NCBI RefSeq assembly: GCF_006539505.1
Contig: NZ_BJND01000023.1
Span: forward strand, 62,001 to 126,000
Direction of reading: 5' to 3'
DNA length: 64,000 nt
From: Streptomyces spinoverrucosus
GTDB lineage: Bacteria; Actinomycetota; Actinomycetes; Streptomycetales; Streptomycetaceae
Made by a program: the position numbers and the translations under genes. The notes beneath the pieces are model-generated. The model ran no database searches, was not told the DNA's origin, and saw only the letters and a list, made by a program, of their open reading frames with translations. Below are positions 31,744-40,409 of this stretch, in pieces; within the stretch, counting starts at the first letter, position 1, and each line of letters starts with the position of its first letter.

Positions 31744-31851
31744 CGCTCCGCAGGATCGGCGGTCCCGGCGGCACGCCCAGCCGCCGGGCCCCGTCCCGAT
31801 CCCGAACACACAGGGCTCCGAACACATCGAGTGAAGATCCCGCACGCCCTC

Positions 31852-31880
31852 TTGTCCCCCGCCCGTCCATCGGCTTACTT
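31852..31880 (+). promoter_or_regulatory. Promoter of the Nramp-like gene, probably leaderless
   Basis: TTGTCC (31852-31857) and TTACTT (31875-31880) are exactly 17 bases apart. The ATG at 31888 is 7 bases after the -10 box, so transcription would begin at the start codon. No Shine-Dalgarno is present. Confidence 0.6.
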
Positions 31881-31887
31881 GACCTTC

Positions 31888-33216
31888 ATGGCGGACACCA
31901 CGGGAAACACCAGCGACACCGGGGCGACACCCGGACCCCACTCCGACTCCACTCCTCGTAAGGCCAGTTGGAAGTACATCGGCCCCGGAATCGTCGTCGC
32001 GGCGACCGGTGTCGGGGCCGGCGACCTCGTGGCGACCCTGATCGCGGGCAGCAACTTCGGCTACACCCTCCTGTGGGCCGCCGTCATCGGCTGCCTGGTG
32101 AAGATCTCCCTCGCGGAGGCGGCCGGCCGCTGGCACCTGTCCACCGGCCGCACCCTCTTCGACGGCTGGGCGAGCCTGGGCCGCTGGACCACGTACTTCT
32201 TCGTCATCTACGCCGTGATCTGGGGCTTCGTGTACGGGGCGGCGGCGATGTCGTCGAGCGCGCTGCCGCTGCAGGCGCTGTTCCCGGACGTGATGGACCT
32301 CAAGTGGTGGGGCATCGCCTGCGGTCTGGTCGGCCTGGTCTTCGTCTGGTTCAACAAGTACGCCGTCTTCGAGAAGGTCATGACGGTCCTGGTCGGCGTC
32401 ATGTTCGTGGTGACGGTGTACCTGGCGATCCGGGTCACCCCCAACATCCCCGACGCGATCGCCGGACTCCTGCCCGTCCTCCCCGACGAGAAGGACTCCA
32501 TCCTCAACACCCTCGGCCTGATCGGCGGCGTCGGCGGCACCATCACGCTGGCCGCGTACGGCTACTGGGTCAACGCCAAGGGCTGGACCAACACCGGCTG
32601 GATGAAGGTCATGCGGCTGGACAACCGGGTCGCCTACGCCACCACCGGCGTCTTCGTCGTCGCGATGCTCTTCGTCGGCGCCGAGCTGCTGCACGCCCGG
32701 AACATCGCCCTGGAGAGCGGCGACAAGGGCCTGATCCAGCTGGGCGGCATCCTGGAGGACGAGTACGGCACGGCGACCGCGAAGTTCTTCCTGATCGGCT
32801 TCTTCGCCACCTCCTTCACCTCCCTGATCGGCGTCTGGCACGGCGTGAGCCTGATGTTCGCCGACTTCGTCGCGCGCTACCGTCGCCGCGAGGCGGCCAA
32901 GGGCGAGGAGATCGCCTCGGGCGAGCGGGAACGCTCCTGGCCGTTCCGCGCGTACCTGCTGTGGCTGACCTTCCCGCCCATGGTCCTGCTCTTCGAGGGC
33001 CAGCCGTTCCGGCTGGTCATCATCTACGGCGTCCTGGGCGCGGCGTTCCTCCCCTTCCTCGCCGGCACGCTGCTCTGGCTGCTCAACACCGACCGCACGC
33101 CCAGGGAGTGGCGCAACGGCTGGGTGAGCAACGGGATGCTGGTGATCGCGGGGCTGCTGTTCCTGGTGCTGTGCGTGAAGCAGGTCTGGGACCAGCCGTG
33201 GTCGGAGTTCTTCTAG
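31888..33216 (+). CDS. Nramp-family-related divalent metal transporter lacking the DPGN motif
   Basis: A 442-residue membrane protein with about 11 hydrophobic helices. The first helix (PGIVVAATGVGAGDLVATL) aligns with Nramp helix 1, but where classical Nramp has DPGN this protein has GAGD. The usual MPH of helix 6 is also absent (the region reads GYWVNAKGWTN). It is therefore a divergent Nramp relative whose ion may differ from Mn/Fe. ATG 31888 sits 7 bases after a -10 box with no ribosome-binding site; a longer in-frame start at 31831 is rejected for that reason. It stands alone. Confidence 0.8.
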   Translation: MADTTGNTSDTGATPGPHSDSTPRKASWKYIGPGIVVAATGVGAGDLVATLIAGSNFGYTLLWAAVIGCLVKISLAEAAGRWHLSTGRTLFDGWASLGRWTTYFFVIYAVIWGFVYGAAAMSSSALPLQALFPDVMDLKWWGIACGLVGLVFVWFNKYAVFEKVMTVLVGVMFVVTVYLAIRVTPNIPDAIAGLLPVLPDEKDSILNTLGLIGGVGGTITLAAYGYWVNAKGWTNTGWMKVMRLDNRVAYATTGVFVVAMLFVGAELLHARNIALESGDKGLIQLGGILEDEYGTATAKFFLIGFFATSFTSLIGVWHGVSLMFADFVARYRRREAAKGEEIASGERERSWPFRAYLLWLTFPPMVLLFEGQPFRLVIIYGVLGAAFLPFLAGTLLWLLNTDRTPREWRNGWVSNGMLVIAGLLFLVLCVKQVWDQPWSEFF

Positions 33217-33237
33217 CGTTCGGAGTTTTTCCAGCGA

Positions 33238-34488
33238 TCACTTGAGCTGGGTGGACCACTTGGGGTCGAGGGCGATCTCGCGGAGCTGCTCGATGGTGAG
33301 GGCGGGGGCTTCGCGGGTCGCGGCGGTGTGCTGGGCGCCGGAGTTGAAGGCGCTGATCACGACACGGAAGCCGTCGGTGCGCATGGTGTCGGCGGTCCAC
33401 ATCACGACCCCTGCGCCGCCCTTCTCGCCGGGTCCCTGTTGGGTGGCGACCAGCGTGCCGTCGGGCAGGGTCTCGGCGCCGCCGTAGAGCTCGTTGGCCA
33501 CGTCCCGCATGTCGGGCTGCACGTTGACCTGGACGAGGCTCTGCCCCTTGCCGTCGTCGACGACGACGTACCCGAAGTCGCCCTCGCCGCCCCGGCTCAC
33601 CACCTTGACGCCCTTGGGGAGAAGGGGCACGAGCATGTCCACGGCCGACCCGGTGAACGTCGGCGCCGGGTCGGCGGGCTTCCCGGAAGCCCCCGCCTTT
33701 TTGGAGCCGTCCGAGGTGGCGGGCACGAGGGCCCGCCACTGCGGAGCCGTGGCGACCGCCCTCAATTCCTCCAGTGACAGCGGCGGTTCGGCCCGCGTGA
33801 TCGGCGCGTCCTTCTCGGCCTCGGCGTTCCACTCCATCACGCTGACCTGCTCACCCTCGGGGGTGATGAGTTCCGCCCGCCACAGCTTGGTGTCCACGCG
33901 GCGGTCCGGATACTCGTACCCCTGGAAGAGCATCAGCATCGAGCCGTCGGACAGCCGGCTGGTGCGGCAACTGTCGTACGGGACATAGACCTTGTCCGGG
34001 CAACTGACGGCCTCACGGGCCGCTGCGCTGCCCGGCTCGACCCGGTTCAGCCCGACGCTGATCGCGCCGCCGCCCTCGCCGTCGTCGTGGACGAGCCGCA
34101 CGGAAGGCATCGAGTGGACACCCCCGCCGCCCCAGGCCTCCGCGCCGCTGACCTTCCCCTCGGGAAGCAGCTGCTTCAGCGTGGCGATCAGTCGCTCGGC
34201 GGACACGGTCTGCGGGGCGGTCGAGGAGGCGGGCGCGGAAGGCGTGGGCCCGGAGCCGACGGCCTCCGTTCCGCCCTTTGGCAGGACCAGCGCCCCGGCG
34301 ATGCCCACGAGGGCGATACTCGCAGCGCCGCCGACGACCGCGGCCCGGCGGCGCAGCCGCAACTTGCGCCCACGGGCCTGGCCTGCGGCGATCAGGGCGG
34401 GGCGGTCGGTGTCGAAGGTGTCCCCGGTCTGCCGCAGGGCGGCGCCGAGCCGGTCCTCGAAGGGGTCGTCCTGGTGTCCTGTGGGCAT
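33238..34488 (-). CDS. Membrane protein partner of the SigE-type sigma factor (anti-sigma-like)
   Basis: A 416-residue protein. Residues ~1-50 are a charged cytoplasmic stretch (DPFEDRLGAALRQTGDTFDT) with the look of a sigma-binding tail, then RLRRRAAVVGGAASIALVGIAGALVL (residues ~45-70) is a single membrane helix. The rest is extracytoplasmic with two similar beta-rich repeats (each with a SLEELRAVATAPQW or TIEQLREIALDPKW end), which suggests a duplicated sensor domain. It starts 57 bases after the sigma gene, in the same direction. The role of anti-sigma factor is inferred from that arrangement. Confidence 0.7.
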   Translation of the reverse strand: MPTGHQDDPFEDRLGAALRQTGDTFDTDRPALIAAGQARGRKLRLRRRAAVVGGAASIALVGIAGALVLPKGGTEAVGSGPTPSAPASSTAPQTVSAERLIATLKQLLPEGKVSGAEAWGGGGVHSMPSVRLVHDDGEGGGAISVGLNRVEPGSAAAREAVSCPDKVYVPYDSCRTSRLSDGSMLMLFQGYEYPDRRVDTKLWRAELITPEGEQVSVMEWNAEAEKDAPITRAEPPLSLEELRAVATAPQWRALVPATSDGSKKAGASGKPADPAPTFTGSAVDMLVPLLPKGVKVVSRGGEGDFGYVVVDDGKGQSLVQVNVQPDMRDVANELYGGAETLPDGTLVATQQGPGEKGGAGVVMWTADTMRTDGFRVVISAFNSGAQHTAATREAPALTIEQLREIALDPKWSTQLK

Positions 34489-34545
34489 GGCGAATCACCG
34501 TTTCTTGAGGGTGGTGGTGAAGTGAAAGGCGAGGGCGTACGGGGC

Positions 34546-35049
34546 TCAGGTCGCCGCGTACTCGGCGAGATCCTCACCGAGCAACTCCCGCAGCCGGGCA
34601 AGGGCGCGGGAACACCGGGTCCGTACGGCGGCCGAGCTGGTGTTCATCGCGTCGGCCGTCTCCTGGATGCTGCGGTCCTCCCAGTAGCGCAGCACGATGA
34701 CCGCCCGGTCCTTGGCGGGCAGCCGCGCGAGCGCCTCAAGCAGGGTGAGCCGCAGCGTCGTGTCCCCACTGGCGGCGGCCGTCTCCGGGAGCACGTCGGT
34801 GGCCCGCTCGGTGCTGCTGCGCCGCCGCTTCTGGGCGAGGAAGACGCGGGTGAGGACGGTCTGCGCGTACGCCGCCGGGTTCTCGGCACGCCAGACGCGC
34901 CCCCATCTCATGTACAGCCGCCCGAGGGTCTCCTGCACGAGATCCTCGGCGAGATAGGTGTCCCCGGCGGTGAGCAGACAGGCGGACCGATAGAGATGCC
35001 CCGCGCGTGCCGCGACGAACTCCGCGTACTCGTCCCGGCGGACCTGCAT
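34546..35049 (-). CDS. SigE-family ECF sigma factor
   Basis: A 167-residue RNA polymerase sigma factor with only regions 2 and 4. Region 2: YRSACLLTAGDTYLAEDLVQETLGRLYMRW (parts), with the conserved LAEDLVQETL. Region 4: LPAKDRAVIVLRYWEDRSIQE and the HTH TSSAAVRTRCSRALARLRELL (partly shown). The tail motif 'SAGHL..AACLLTG' of the Streptomyces SigE (SigE70-type) group is visible. Start ATG 35049; the frame opens 28 codons earlier. The membrane partner gene follows, so the pair is a typical ECF sigma/anti-sigma unit. Confidence 0.85.
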   Translation of the reverse strand: MQVRRDEYAEFVAARAGHLYRSACLLTAGDTYLAEDLVQETLGRLYMRWGRVWRAENPAAYAQTVLTRVFLAQKRRRSSTERATDVLPETAAASGDTTLRLTLLEALARLPAKDRAVIVLRYWEDRSIQETADAMNTSSAAVRTRCSRALARLRELLGEDLAEYAAT

Positions 35050-35136
35050 GACCTGTTTCCCCCCGTCGTCGGCGCCCGTCACTTCATTGATGCGGTGGGC
35101 CGGGGGAAATGTTTCACACCTTTCCGGGAGCATGCC

Positions 35137-35328
35137 TCACAGCAGGTGGTCGGCCTTCCCGGCCTTGATGTCGAGAATCATGCGGCGCAGGGCTTCGCGG
35201 GTGTCGGAGAGGTAGGTGTCCTCGGCACCGGCGACGGCTATGTAGGCGTTGCCTTGGGGGTCGGTGCCGAGGCGGAAACAACTGGCTCCCTCGCCGCAGA
35301 AGGGCTCTTCCCAGGTGATGCCGTCCAT
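35137..35328 (-). CDS. DUF397 protein (WhiJ-type partner)
   Basis: A 63-residue acidic protein with the DUF397 core (ITWEEPFCGEGASCFRLG, then REALRRMILDIKAGKADHLL). These occur next to DUF5753 XRE regulators in Streptomyces. ATG 35328 follows GAGGAG. It is 10 bases downstream of the XRE gene and surely co-transcribed. In WhiJ-like pairs the small partner antagonises the DNA-binding protein. Confidence 0.88.
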   Translation of the reverse strand: MDGITWEEPFCGEGASCFRLGTDPQGNAYIAVAGAEDTYLSDTREALRRMILDIKAGKADHLL

Positions 35329-35338
35329 GGGGGTCTCC

Positions 35339-36190
35339 TCAGAGGCTGTTGGCGACGTCCCGCACGAAGTCGCGCGAAGCGTCCGGTGACAGGGCGATGC
35401 GCTCCATCAGGTCCAGGTGGGTACGGTACTTCGCCAACTGAGCCTCGCCACTGAGGAATTCCGGCCCGTGGGTGCTGTCTACCTGGACGGTGTCCAGCTG
35501 GGAGACGGGACCCTCCAGGTAGGTGAAGGTCTGCCCGGACCCGGGGAACGTACCGGCGGCGAACGGAATCACCACCAGCCGCACGGCCGGGCGCTCGGAG
35601 GCGTCCAGCAGATGCTCGAGCTGCGTACGAGCCACCTTGCGCCCGCCGAACTGCATCCGCAGCGCGGCTTCGTGCACGACGGCGACGTACTCGGGCGGGT
35701 CGTCCCCGTCCAGCACCTGCTGCCGCTCCACCCGGTACGCCAGCCGCAGCGCGACCTCGTGCTCGGGCAGGGGAGGCAGTACGGCCCTGAAGAGTTCGAG
35801 GGCGTGGTCGCTGGTCTGCAACAGGCCCGGGATGTGGACGATGTGGGCCGTGCGCATCCGCGTTGCGTACGTCTCGAACTCGGCGATGTCCAACAGCCCC
35901 GGCGCCAGCGTCCCTCGATAACGCTCCCACCACCCCCGCCCGTCGGGCCTCGCCATGGCCACCAGCGCTTCCACGTACGCCGGGTCCGAGCAGTCGCAGT
36001 TGCAGGCGAGGGTGCGCAGCCGCTCCGGACTGATGGTGCGGATGCCCGTCTCGATGTTGGAGATCTTCGCCCGGTCGAGGCCGAGCAGCCCGGCGGCCTG
36101 GTCGGCCGTTATCCCGGCGGCCGTCCGCATCTTGCGCAGCTCGCTGCCCAGACGCCTCTGACGCTCGGTGGGTGTCGTCCTCGGTGGCAT
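35339..36190 (-). CDS. XRE helix-turn-helix regulator with DUF5753 (WhiJ-like)
   Basis: A 283-residue DNA-binding protein. Residues ~12-70 are an XRE HTH (LRKMRTAAGITADQAAGLLG, then ISNIETGIRTISPERL). Residues ~90-280 are the DUF5753 domain (YVAVVHEAALRMQFGG, VIPFAAGTFPGSGQTFTYLE). The second of two ATGs (36190) is preferred because GGGAAGG lies 6-7 bases upstream; ATG 36196 would leave no spacing. With the DUF397 gene and the divergent ATPase-like gene it forms the usual Streptomyces WhiJ-type trio implicated in developmental control. Confidence 0.88.
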   Translation of the reverse strand: MPPRTTPTERQRRLGSELRKMRTAAGITADQAAGLLGLDRAKISNIETGIRTISPERLRTLACNCDCSDPAYVEALVAMARPDGRGWWERYRGTLAPGLLDIAEFETYATRMRTAHIVHIPGLLQTSDHALELFRAVLPPLPEHEVALRLAYRVERQQVLDGDDPPEYVAVVHEAALRMQFGGRKVARTQLEHLLDASERPAVRLVVIPFAAGTFPGSGQTFTYLEGPVSQLDTVQVDSTHGPEFLSGEAQLAKYRTHLDLMERIALSPDASRDFVRDVANSL

Positions 36191-36324
36191 GCCCATCCTT
36201 CCCGTGCGGGTCGTCAGCAGTCTGCCGTCAATCGGAGTCGCCGCACCACGATCGGGTCAATTTCAGCGAGCGCGTGGCAAAGTAACCAACGGCAACCCTA
36301 CAGTCAGTAACGCACCCGCTACTC

Positions 36325-36930
36325 GTGGCGGTCGGCAGTGCATCGCGCGAGCCTGCCCGCAACCTCCTGCCCTGGGAGGGGCGGGCCCGCGCCAGGGAGA
36401 CGAGCCACCGACTGCTGCCCACCCCGGACTGGAACGGAGCCCCACATGCAGGCATCCCACTGCCCCCTCGCCCCCTCCCCACGAACCTGACCAGGCCGAT
36501 CCCCGAAACCCTGGCCTACAGCTTCACGTTCCCCGCCGCACTGGCCAGCCCGGCACTGGCAAGGGCGACAACAGGGGAGGTCCTGAAAACCCACGCCCTC
36601 ACGGACATGCTGGACCCGGCGCTACAAGTGGTCTCGGAACTGACGGCAACGGCAGCCCAATTCACCGACGCCCCGGACTTCTACCTCTCCCTCCGCTACC
36701 GCGCGGCAACCCTCCGTCTGATCGCCTACGACAACCACCCCCGCCACACCAACCCCCACCTCGCCACAGCCTGCGACACCCGCCGCCGCGCATCCCTACG
36801 TCTCCTGGCCTGCGTCTGCCGAGCCTGCGAAGGCGACTGGGGCTTCGGCGAATCCCGAGAACCAGGCGGTGGAACGAGGATGTGGGCGACCCTGCCGAGG
36901 TCAGGAACGGCAACTTACGCCGCCAAGTGA
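36325..36930 (+). CDS. Degenerate HATPase-like (anti-sigma type) protein next to the WhiJ-like pair
   Basis: A 201-residue frame. Residues ~60-190 resemble the ATP-binding proteins that accompany WhiJ-like pairs: LAYSFTFPAALASPALARA start, helix VSELTATAAQFTDAP and C-terminal GDWGFGESREPGGGTRMWA. The N-box and G-boxes are poorly kept, so ATP binding is doubtful. The start is uncertain: GTG 36325 has no ribosome-binding site and the first ~55 residues look non-coding; another true start may lie around 36440-36480. The gene is divergent from the XRE gene, as normal for this trio. Confidence 0.55.
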   Translation: MAVGSASREPARNLLPWEGRARARETSHRLLPTPDWNGAPHAGIPLPPRPLPTNLTRPIPETLAYSFTFPAALASPALARATTGEVLKTHALTDMLDPALQVVSELTATAAQFTDAPDFYLSLRYRAATLRLIAYDNHPRHTNPHLATACDTRRRASLRLLACVCRACEGDWGFGESREPGGGTRMWATLPRSGTATYAAK

Positions 36931-37220
36931 CCGTCGGGGCCGCCCGCTTCTTGGCCAGTGTCGTGCTTCCACGGCCCGCCTCAAGGGCGCTTCGCGTCGC
37001 CTTCGGCGATGGCCCTCCGGGCCACCCTTGACCCGACCCGCTCCAGCACGGGGACGAAGCGAGCGAGCGGCCCGGAAGGCGGGTGCCCCAGGTCGGCCGA
37101 CCATGCGGGTGGGCTCAGCAGCTGGCCGGGGTTGGGGCGCGTCAGCACTTCGCATGCACGCCGAGCGGGCTTAGCGGCTTGCGGCCGGTGGGGCGGGGCG
37201 CGCTCGCGCAGTGGCGGCAC
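36931..37220 (+). repeat. Left arm of a 290-base inverted repeat
   Basis: The arm starts CCGTCGGGGCCGCCCGCTTC and holds GTGTCGTGCTTCCACG and AGCGAGCGAGCGGCCCG; all are found complemented in the right arm. Identity is high but not perfect (differences such as GGCCCGCCTC versus GACCCGAGTA). Near its inner end it contains an extra direct repeat of about 60 bases (units beginning at 37156 and 37217). Short blocks such as the 'CTTCCACGGCCCGC...AAGGGCGC' type are common in Streptomyces intergenic DNA. Confidence 0.8.
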
Positions 37221-37500
37221 GCCGGGGTGGCTTGGCGGCTTGCGGGCTAGTGGGCGGGCGCACCCCGACCTGCGGTTGTGGCCTGGGGCGGCGCAAACAT
37301 CGGCGATTGGAGCGTTTGGGACACTCGTCGATGTCGAAGACCGTGGTGGGTCAGGACGACCGATGCCCCAAAGGCCCCAATCACGGCCCGGCACGGGACC
37401 AGCGGGATGCGTGCGACACAAGAGACCCGGCCCTACGCCGCCAGCTGCCCGGCACACCACTGCCCCTCACCCCTCTACCGGCAGCCGCTTACCTACACGG

Positions 37501-37791
37501 AGTGCCCCCACTTCGCGAGCGCGCCCACCCACCGGCCGCAAGCCGCCAAGCCCACCCGGCGTGCATGGGAGCCGCTGACGCGCCCGTCTACTCCGGCCGA
37601 CTACGCAGCCGACCCAGGCGACCGCTGGCCTCGGCCACCCGCCTTTGCGGGCCGCTCGCTCGCTTCTTCCCCGTGCTGGAGCGAGCCGAGTCAAGGGGCG
37701 GCCGAAGGCCGATCGGCGGAGCCGACGCGTAGCGCCCTTTACTCGGGTCGTGGAAGCACGACACTGGCAAAGAAGCGGGCGGCCCCGACGG
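37501..37791 (-). repeat. Right arm of the 290-base inverted repeat
   Basis: Reverse complement of the left arm: it ends GCGGGCGGCCCCGACGG at 37791 and starts AGTGCCCCCACTT at 37501. The pair spans 861 bases and could form a large cruciform or a foldback. It borders the SUKH gene on the right. Confidence 0.8.
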
Positions 37792-37883
37792 CACTCCACC
37801 AACAGGCCTCTACGGTCCGGCCTACAACCGCCCGTGGAGATTCGCCCATCGACAAGCGGGTCGAGGTGGCCGAAGATCCGCTT

Positions 37884-38393
37884 GTGACTGACGACGATCT
37901 CATCCTCGCTGTCCGTGCGCATGTGGCCGATCGGGAACTGCCCGACCCTGCGTCCGCGGATGACGTCCGGGCGGTGGAGCAGATGGTGGGGCACCCGATG
38001 CCCCGGCTTCTACGGAGGCTCTACCTCGAAGTTGCCAACGGCGGCTTCGGGCCCTGGAGGGTGGTGTCCCTGACGGACACCGGCGACTGGTTCAGCGACT
38101 GTGCCGATCTCACGGAGGCATACCGTGACTTCGCTGATCCCGAGGATCCTCTCCCGCCGGGGATCGTTCCGCTCATGGACCGGGGCTGCGCCATGTGGGC
38201 TCTGATCGATTTCAGGACGGTCGACGGGCAGATGTGGGACTGGGACCCCAACCTGTGCTGCTGCACCGAACATGCCCTGGCCCCTCTCGGGCAGTCGCTG
38301 GCCGAGTGGATCACTGATTGGCTGCGCGGCGCCTTGCCCGACGGGCCTTATCCGCAGCGTGAGTTTTCCGGCAGAAACTGCGCCGCACGCTGA
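37884..38393 (+). CDS. SMI1/KNR4 (SUKH) family protein
   Basis: A 169-residue cytoplasmic protein of the SUKH superfamily. Hallmarks are ASADDVRAVEQMVGHPMPRLLRRLYLEVANGGFGP (parts: GHPMPRLLRRLY, ANGGFG) near the N-terminus and GCAMWALIDF and WDWDP further on. SUKH proteins often act as immunity proteins to secreted or contact-dependent toxins; no toxin gene is next to it here. The start is GTG 37884 (alternative GTG 37866); neither has a good ribosome-binding site, and the gene follows immediately after the inverted repeat, which may have displaced its promoter. Confidence 0.75.
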   Translation: MTDDDLILAVRAHVADRELPDPASADDVRAVEQMVGHPMPRLLRRLYLEVANGGFGPWRVVSLTDTGDWFSDCADLTEAYRDFADPEDPLPPGIVPLMDRGCAMWALIDFRTVDGQMWDWDPNLCCCTEHALAPLGQSLAEWITDWLRGALPDGPYPQREFSGRNCAAR

Positions 38394-38475
38394 TCAGGCT
38401 GCGAGCTGGGGTCAGCCATCGACGCGGTGTCACACGGCTCCACCTCGGGGCTCTTCTCTTGACAGCGCGACTTGG

Positions 38476-38811
38476 TTGGCACCCTCGACCGTAGACGCCC
38501 ACCAGCCACTGCGCGCGGGTGACAAGCTCCCCGGCGGCACAGGTCAACCCGCGACGGATCCGTACTTCGGTTTGCCGCTGTGGCTCCAGGTTGAGACCCG
38601 GCATGGGTGGTTGTGGGCGTACAACCTCGAACATCTCGACGTGATCCGCCGCTTCGTCCAAGCGTCGCTGCGGGAACGAGCGCCCTCGTACGAGACCGGC
38701 CCCAGGATGACGTTGGTGGCCCGCCTCCCGGCATGGATCAAGCGAGCGAAGAACCGAGACGAGATGCTTCGTGCTGTCAGTCGGATTCATTCTTCCCTGG
38801 TGCCGCATTAG
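38476..38811 (+). pseudogene. Remnant of an unrecognised Streptomyces protein (C-terminal part)
   Basis: The frame carries DPYFGLPLWLQVETRHGWLW, NLEHLDVIRRFV and LPAWIKRAKNRDEMLRAV, which read like a genuine conserved C-terminal domain that I have seen without a known function. No proper start is available: in-frame codons upstream overlap the SUKH gene in another frame and look random. The only in-frame candidate is a TTG at 38476 without a ribosome-binding site. I call it a truncated gene. Confidence 0.5.
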
Positions 38812-39243
38812 GCAACGTTTGCCCTGTCGTGATGTGACGCGCCGGTCCGGGCGCGTGATCACATGATCGGCCACAGGCACTGGTGGCGCAGTGCGACGGT
38901 GACGAGGACGTGGTCGCCACAGGGCGCCTGTCGATCATGCCCCTTCGAGCTCTGCGCACCGTGCGGCTCGTTGTCGAGGGCAGCCGCATCCGGTGATGGA
39001 GATGGCCTGCCCGTCGGACCTGCGCGGCGTGGATCAGTCGGCCGCCAGCCGCTCCGGGCAGGGCTCCCTGGCCTGTGGGACGCTGGGAGTGCGGCCCGCC
39101 ATCTGGTGCCGCCGCGGCACTCGGGCGAGCCAGTCCGCTTCGACGCCGTAGGCGGGGGCGGCTCCCGCCCGTCGACCATGCCGAGGAGTCGGCGGTCTCG
39201 ACGCGCCGCAGCAGCACCGCGAGGCCGCCCAGGGAGGCCGAGG
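38812..39243. other. Non-coding stretch with a possible transposase remnant
   Basis: About 430 bases without a convincing gene. On the minus strand at roughly 38863-38940 the peptide CGDHVLVTVALRHQCLWPIM resembles the N-terminal part of IS5-like transposases ('DRVLVTVAYLRHxL') before it breaks off. The rest shows nothing I can interpret. Confidence 0.3.
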
Positions 39244-40053
39244 ATGGGCGAAATGATCAACGCCAACGGCGCCGAGTTCTGGGTCGAGCGTCGGGGCCAG
39301 GGACCCGACGTCCTTCTCATCGCGGGGCTCGGCGATCCCGCCGAAGTGTGGCAGGCGCAGCTCGACGGGCTCTCCGACCGCTACCGGATCACCGCCTTCG
39401 ACAACCGCGGCGCCGGGCGCACGCCGCTGCCCGAGGGGCCGCTGTCGGTGCCAGGGATGGCCGACGACGCCGCCGCGCTGCTGCGCGCGCTCGACATCCC
39501 CGCCGCCCACATCGCCGGTTTCTCGGGAGGCAGCCTCATCGCCCAAGAGCTGGCGCTGGGCCATCCCGGGCTCGTCCGCAGCCTCGTTCTCATGAGCACG
39601 TGGGCTCGCTCCGATGCCTACCTCCGCACCATGACGGGCTTCTGGCACTGGATGGCCGAGCGCGCCCCGAGCGAGCGCGCCATGCTCGATGCGTTCTACC
39701 TGTGGGTCTACACGCCGCGTGCACACGCCGACGGCACGGTCGAGGGGTTCATCGAGGAGACGCTGGCCTTCCCGCACCCGCAGTCCACCGAAGCCTTCCA
39801 GCGCCAGCTCGAAGCGTTCAGAACCCACGACACGCTCGACCGCCTGGCACAGATCACCGCGCCCACCCTCGTCCTGGCCGGCGAGCTCGACCGCGCCGCG
39901 CCACCGCGCCTCGGTCGCGTGGTCGCCGAGGGGATCCCGGGGGCCCGGTTCGAAGTACTGCCCGGTGAGGCCCATCAGCCCTTCCAGGAGGTACCGGACG
40001 TGTTCAACGCACGCGTCGACGCCTTCTGGCGTGAGGTCGAGGCACGAGGCTGA
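39244..40053 (+). CDS. Alpha/beta-fold hydrolase
   Basis: A 269-residue cytoplasmic hydrolase, complete. The oxyanion strand LLIAGLGDPAEVW, the nucleophile elbow GFSGGS (S94, hydrophobic neighbours AHIAG), the acid in VLAGELDRAAPP (D near residue 222) and the catalytic His in PGEAHQPFQE are all present. The substrate cannot be read; the group includes esterases, haloperoxidase-like and C-C hydrolases. ATG 39244 follows AGGGAGGCCGAGG; ATG 39253 is a second option. Codon use is slightly less GC3-rich than neighbours, and it lies to the right of a debris region, which may indicate a recent arrival. Confidence 0.82.
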   Translation: MGEMINANGAEFWVERRGQGPDVLLIAGLGDPAEVWQAQLDGLSDRYRITAFDNRGAGRTPLPEGPLSVPGMADDAAALLRALDIPAAHIAGFSGGSLIAQELALGHPGLVRSLVLMSTWARSDAYLRTMTGFWHWMAERAPSERAMLDAFYLWVYTPRAHADGTVEGFIEETLAFPHPQSTEAFQRQLEAFRTHDTLDRLAQITAPTLVLAGELDRAAPPRLGRVVAEGIPGARFEVLPGEAHQPFQEVPDVFNARVDAFWREVEARG

Positions 40054-40409
40054 GGGGCACTCGGCTGGACGCCCCACCTGAGTAACCCACTGCCGGACGC
40101 CGCCGCGTTCGGCCCACTGCCCGCCGGGCCTGAGCTGCCGCGATACCAGGTTGGCGGGGCGCGCCGCAGGCCCCGGCCCTCGATCGCGTTGCGTGGGCGG
40201 AGGGTCGATGGAAGGCTTAAGTTGTCGGCCCTCGGCCCTCAGTGAGTTGTGGCGGTTGCGGGCCCCGAGGAGGCGTCGTGGCGGCTGCCGACGGCTCTGA
40301 CGACGCGCCGCCGAAGGGGGCCGGCGGGGCGCGCCCATGTGATCCATAGTGCGGCCGGCAGGCGGAAGGCCGGGGAGGTGCCGGGCGCGGGCCCTGCAGA
40401 GGAGTTCTC
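40054..40409. other. Intergenic region, 356 bases
   Basis: No convincing ORF, repeat or terminator. A small AT-rich patch (GGCTTAAGTTG around 40215) is the only place that could hold a promoter for the downstream oxidoreductase. I see nothing else. Confidence 0.4.

Larger units (their letters stand above)
36931..37883. other. Gene-free stretch occupied by a long inverted repeat
   Basis: About 950 bases with only shadow ORFs. It consists mostly of the two arms described at 36931 and 37501 and a 280-base centre. No transposase is present. The right part leads into the SUKH gene. Confidence 0.6.

Noticed and set aside
36931..37791. Insertion sequence with terminal inverted repeats
   Set aside because: The 280-base centre between the arms carries no transposase ORF and the arms are too long for an IS; I report a long inverted repeat only.
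38272..38475. Full-length gene reading through from 38272
   Set aside because: The N-terminal half overlaps the SUKH gene in another frame and reads as random sequence; only the C-terminal part looks real.
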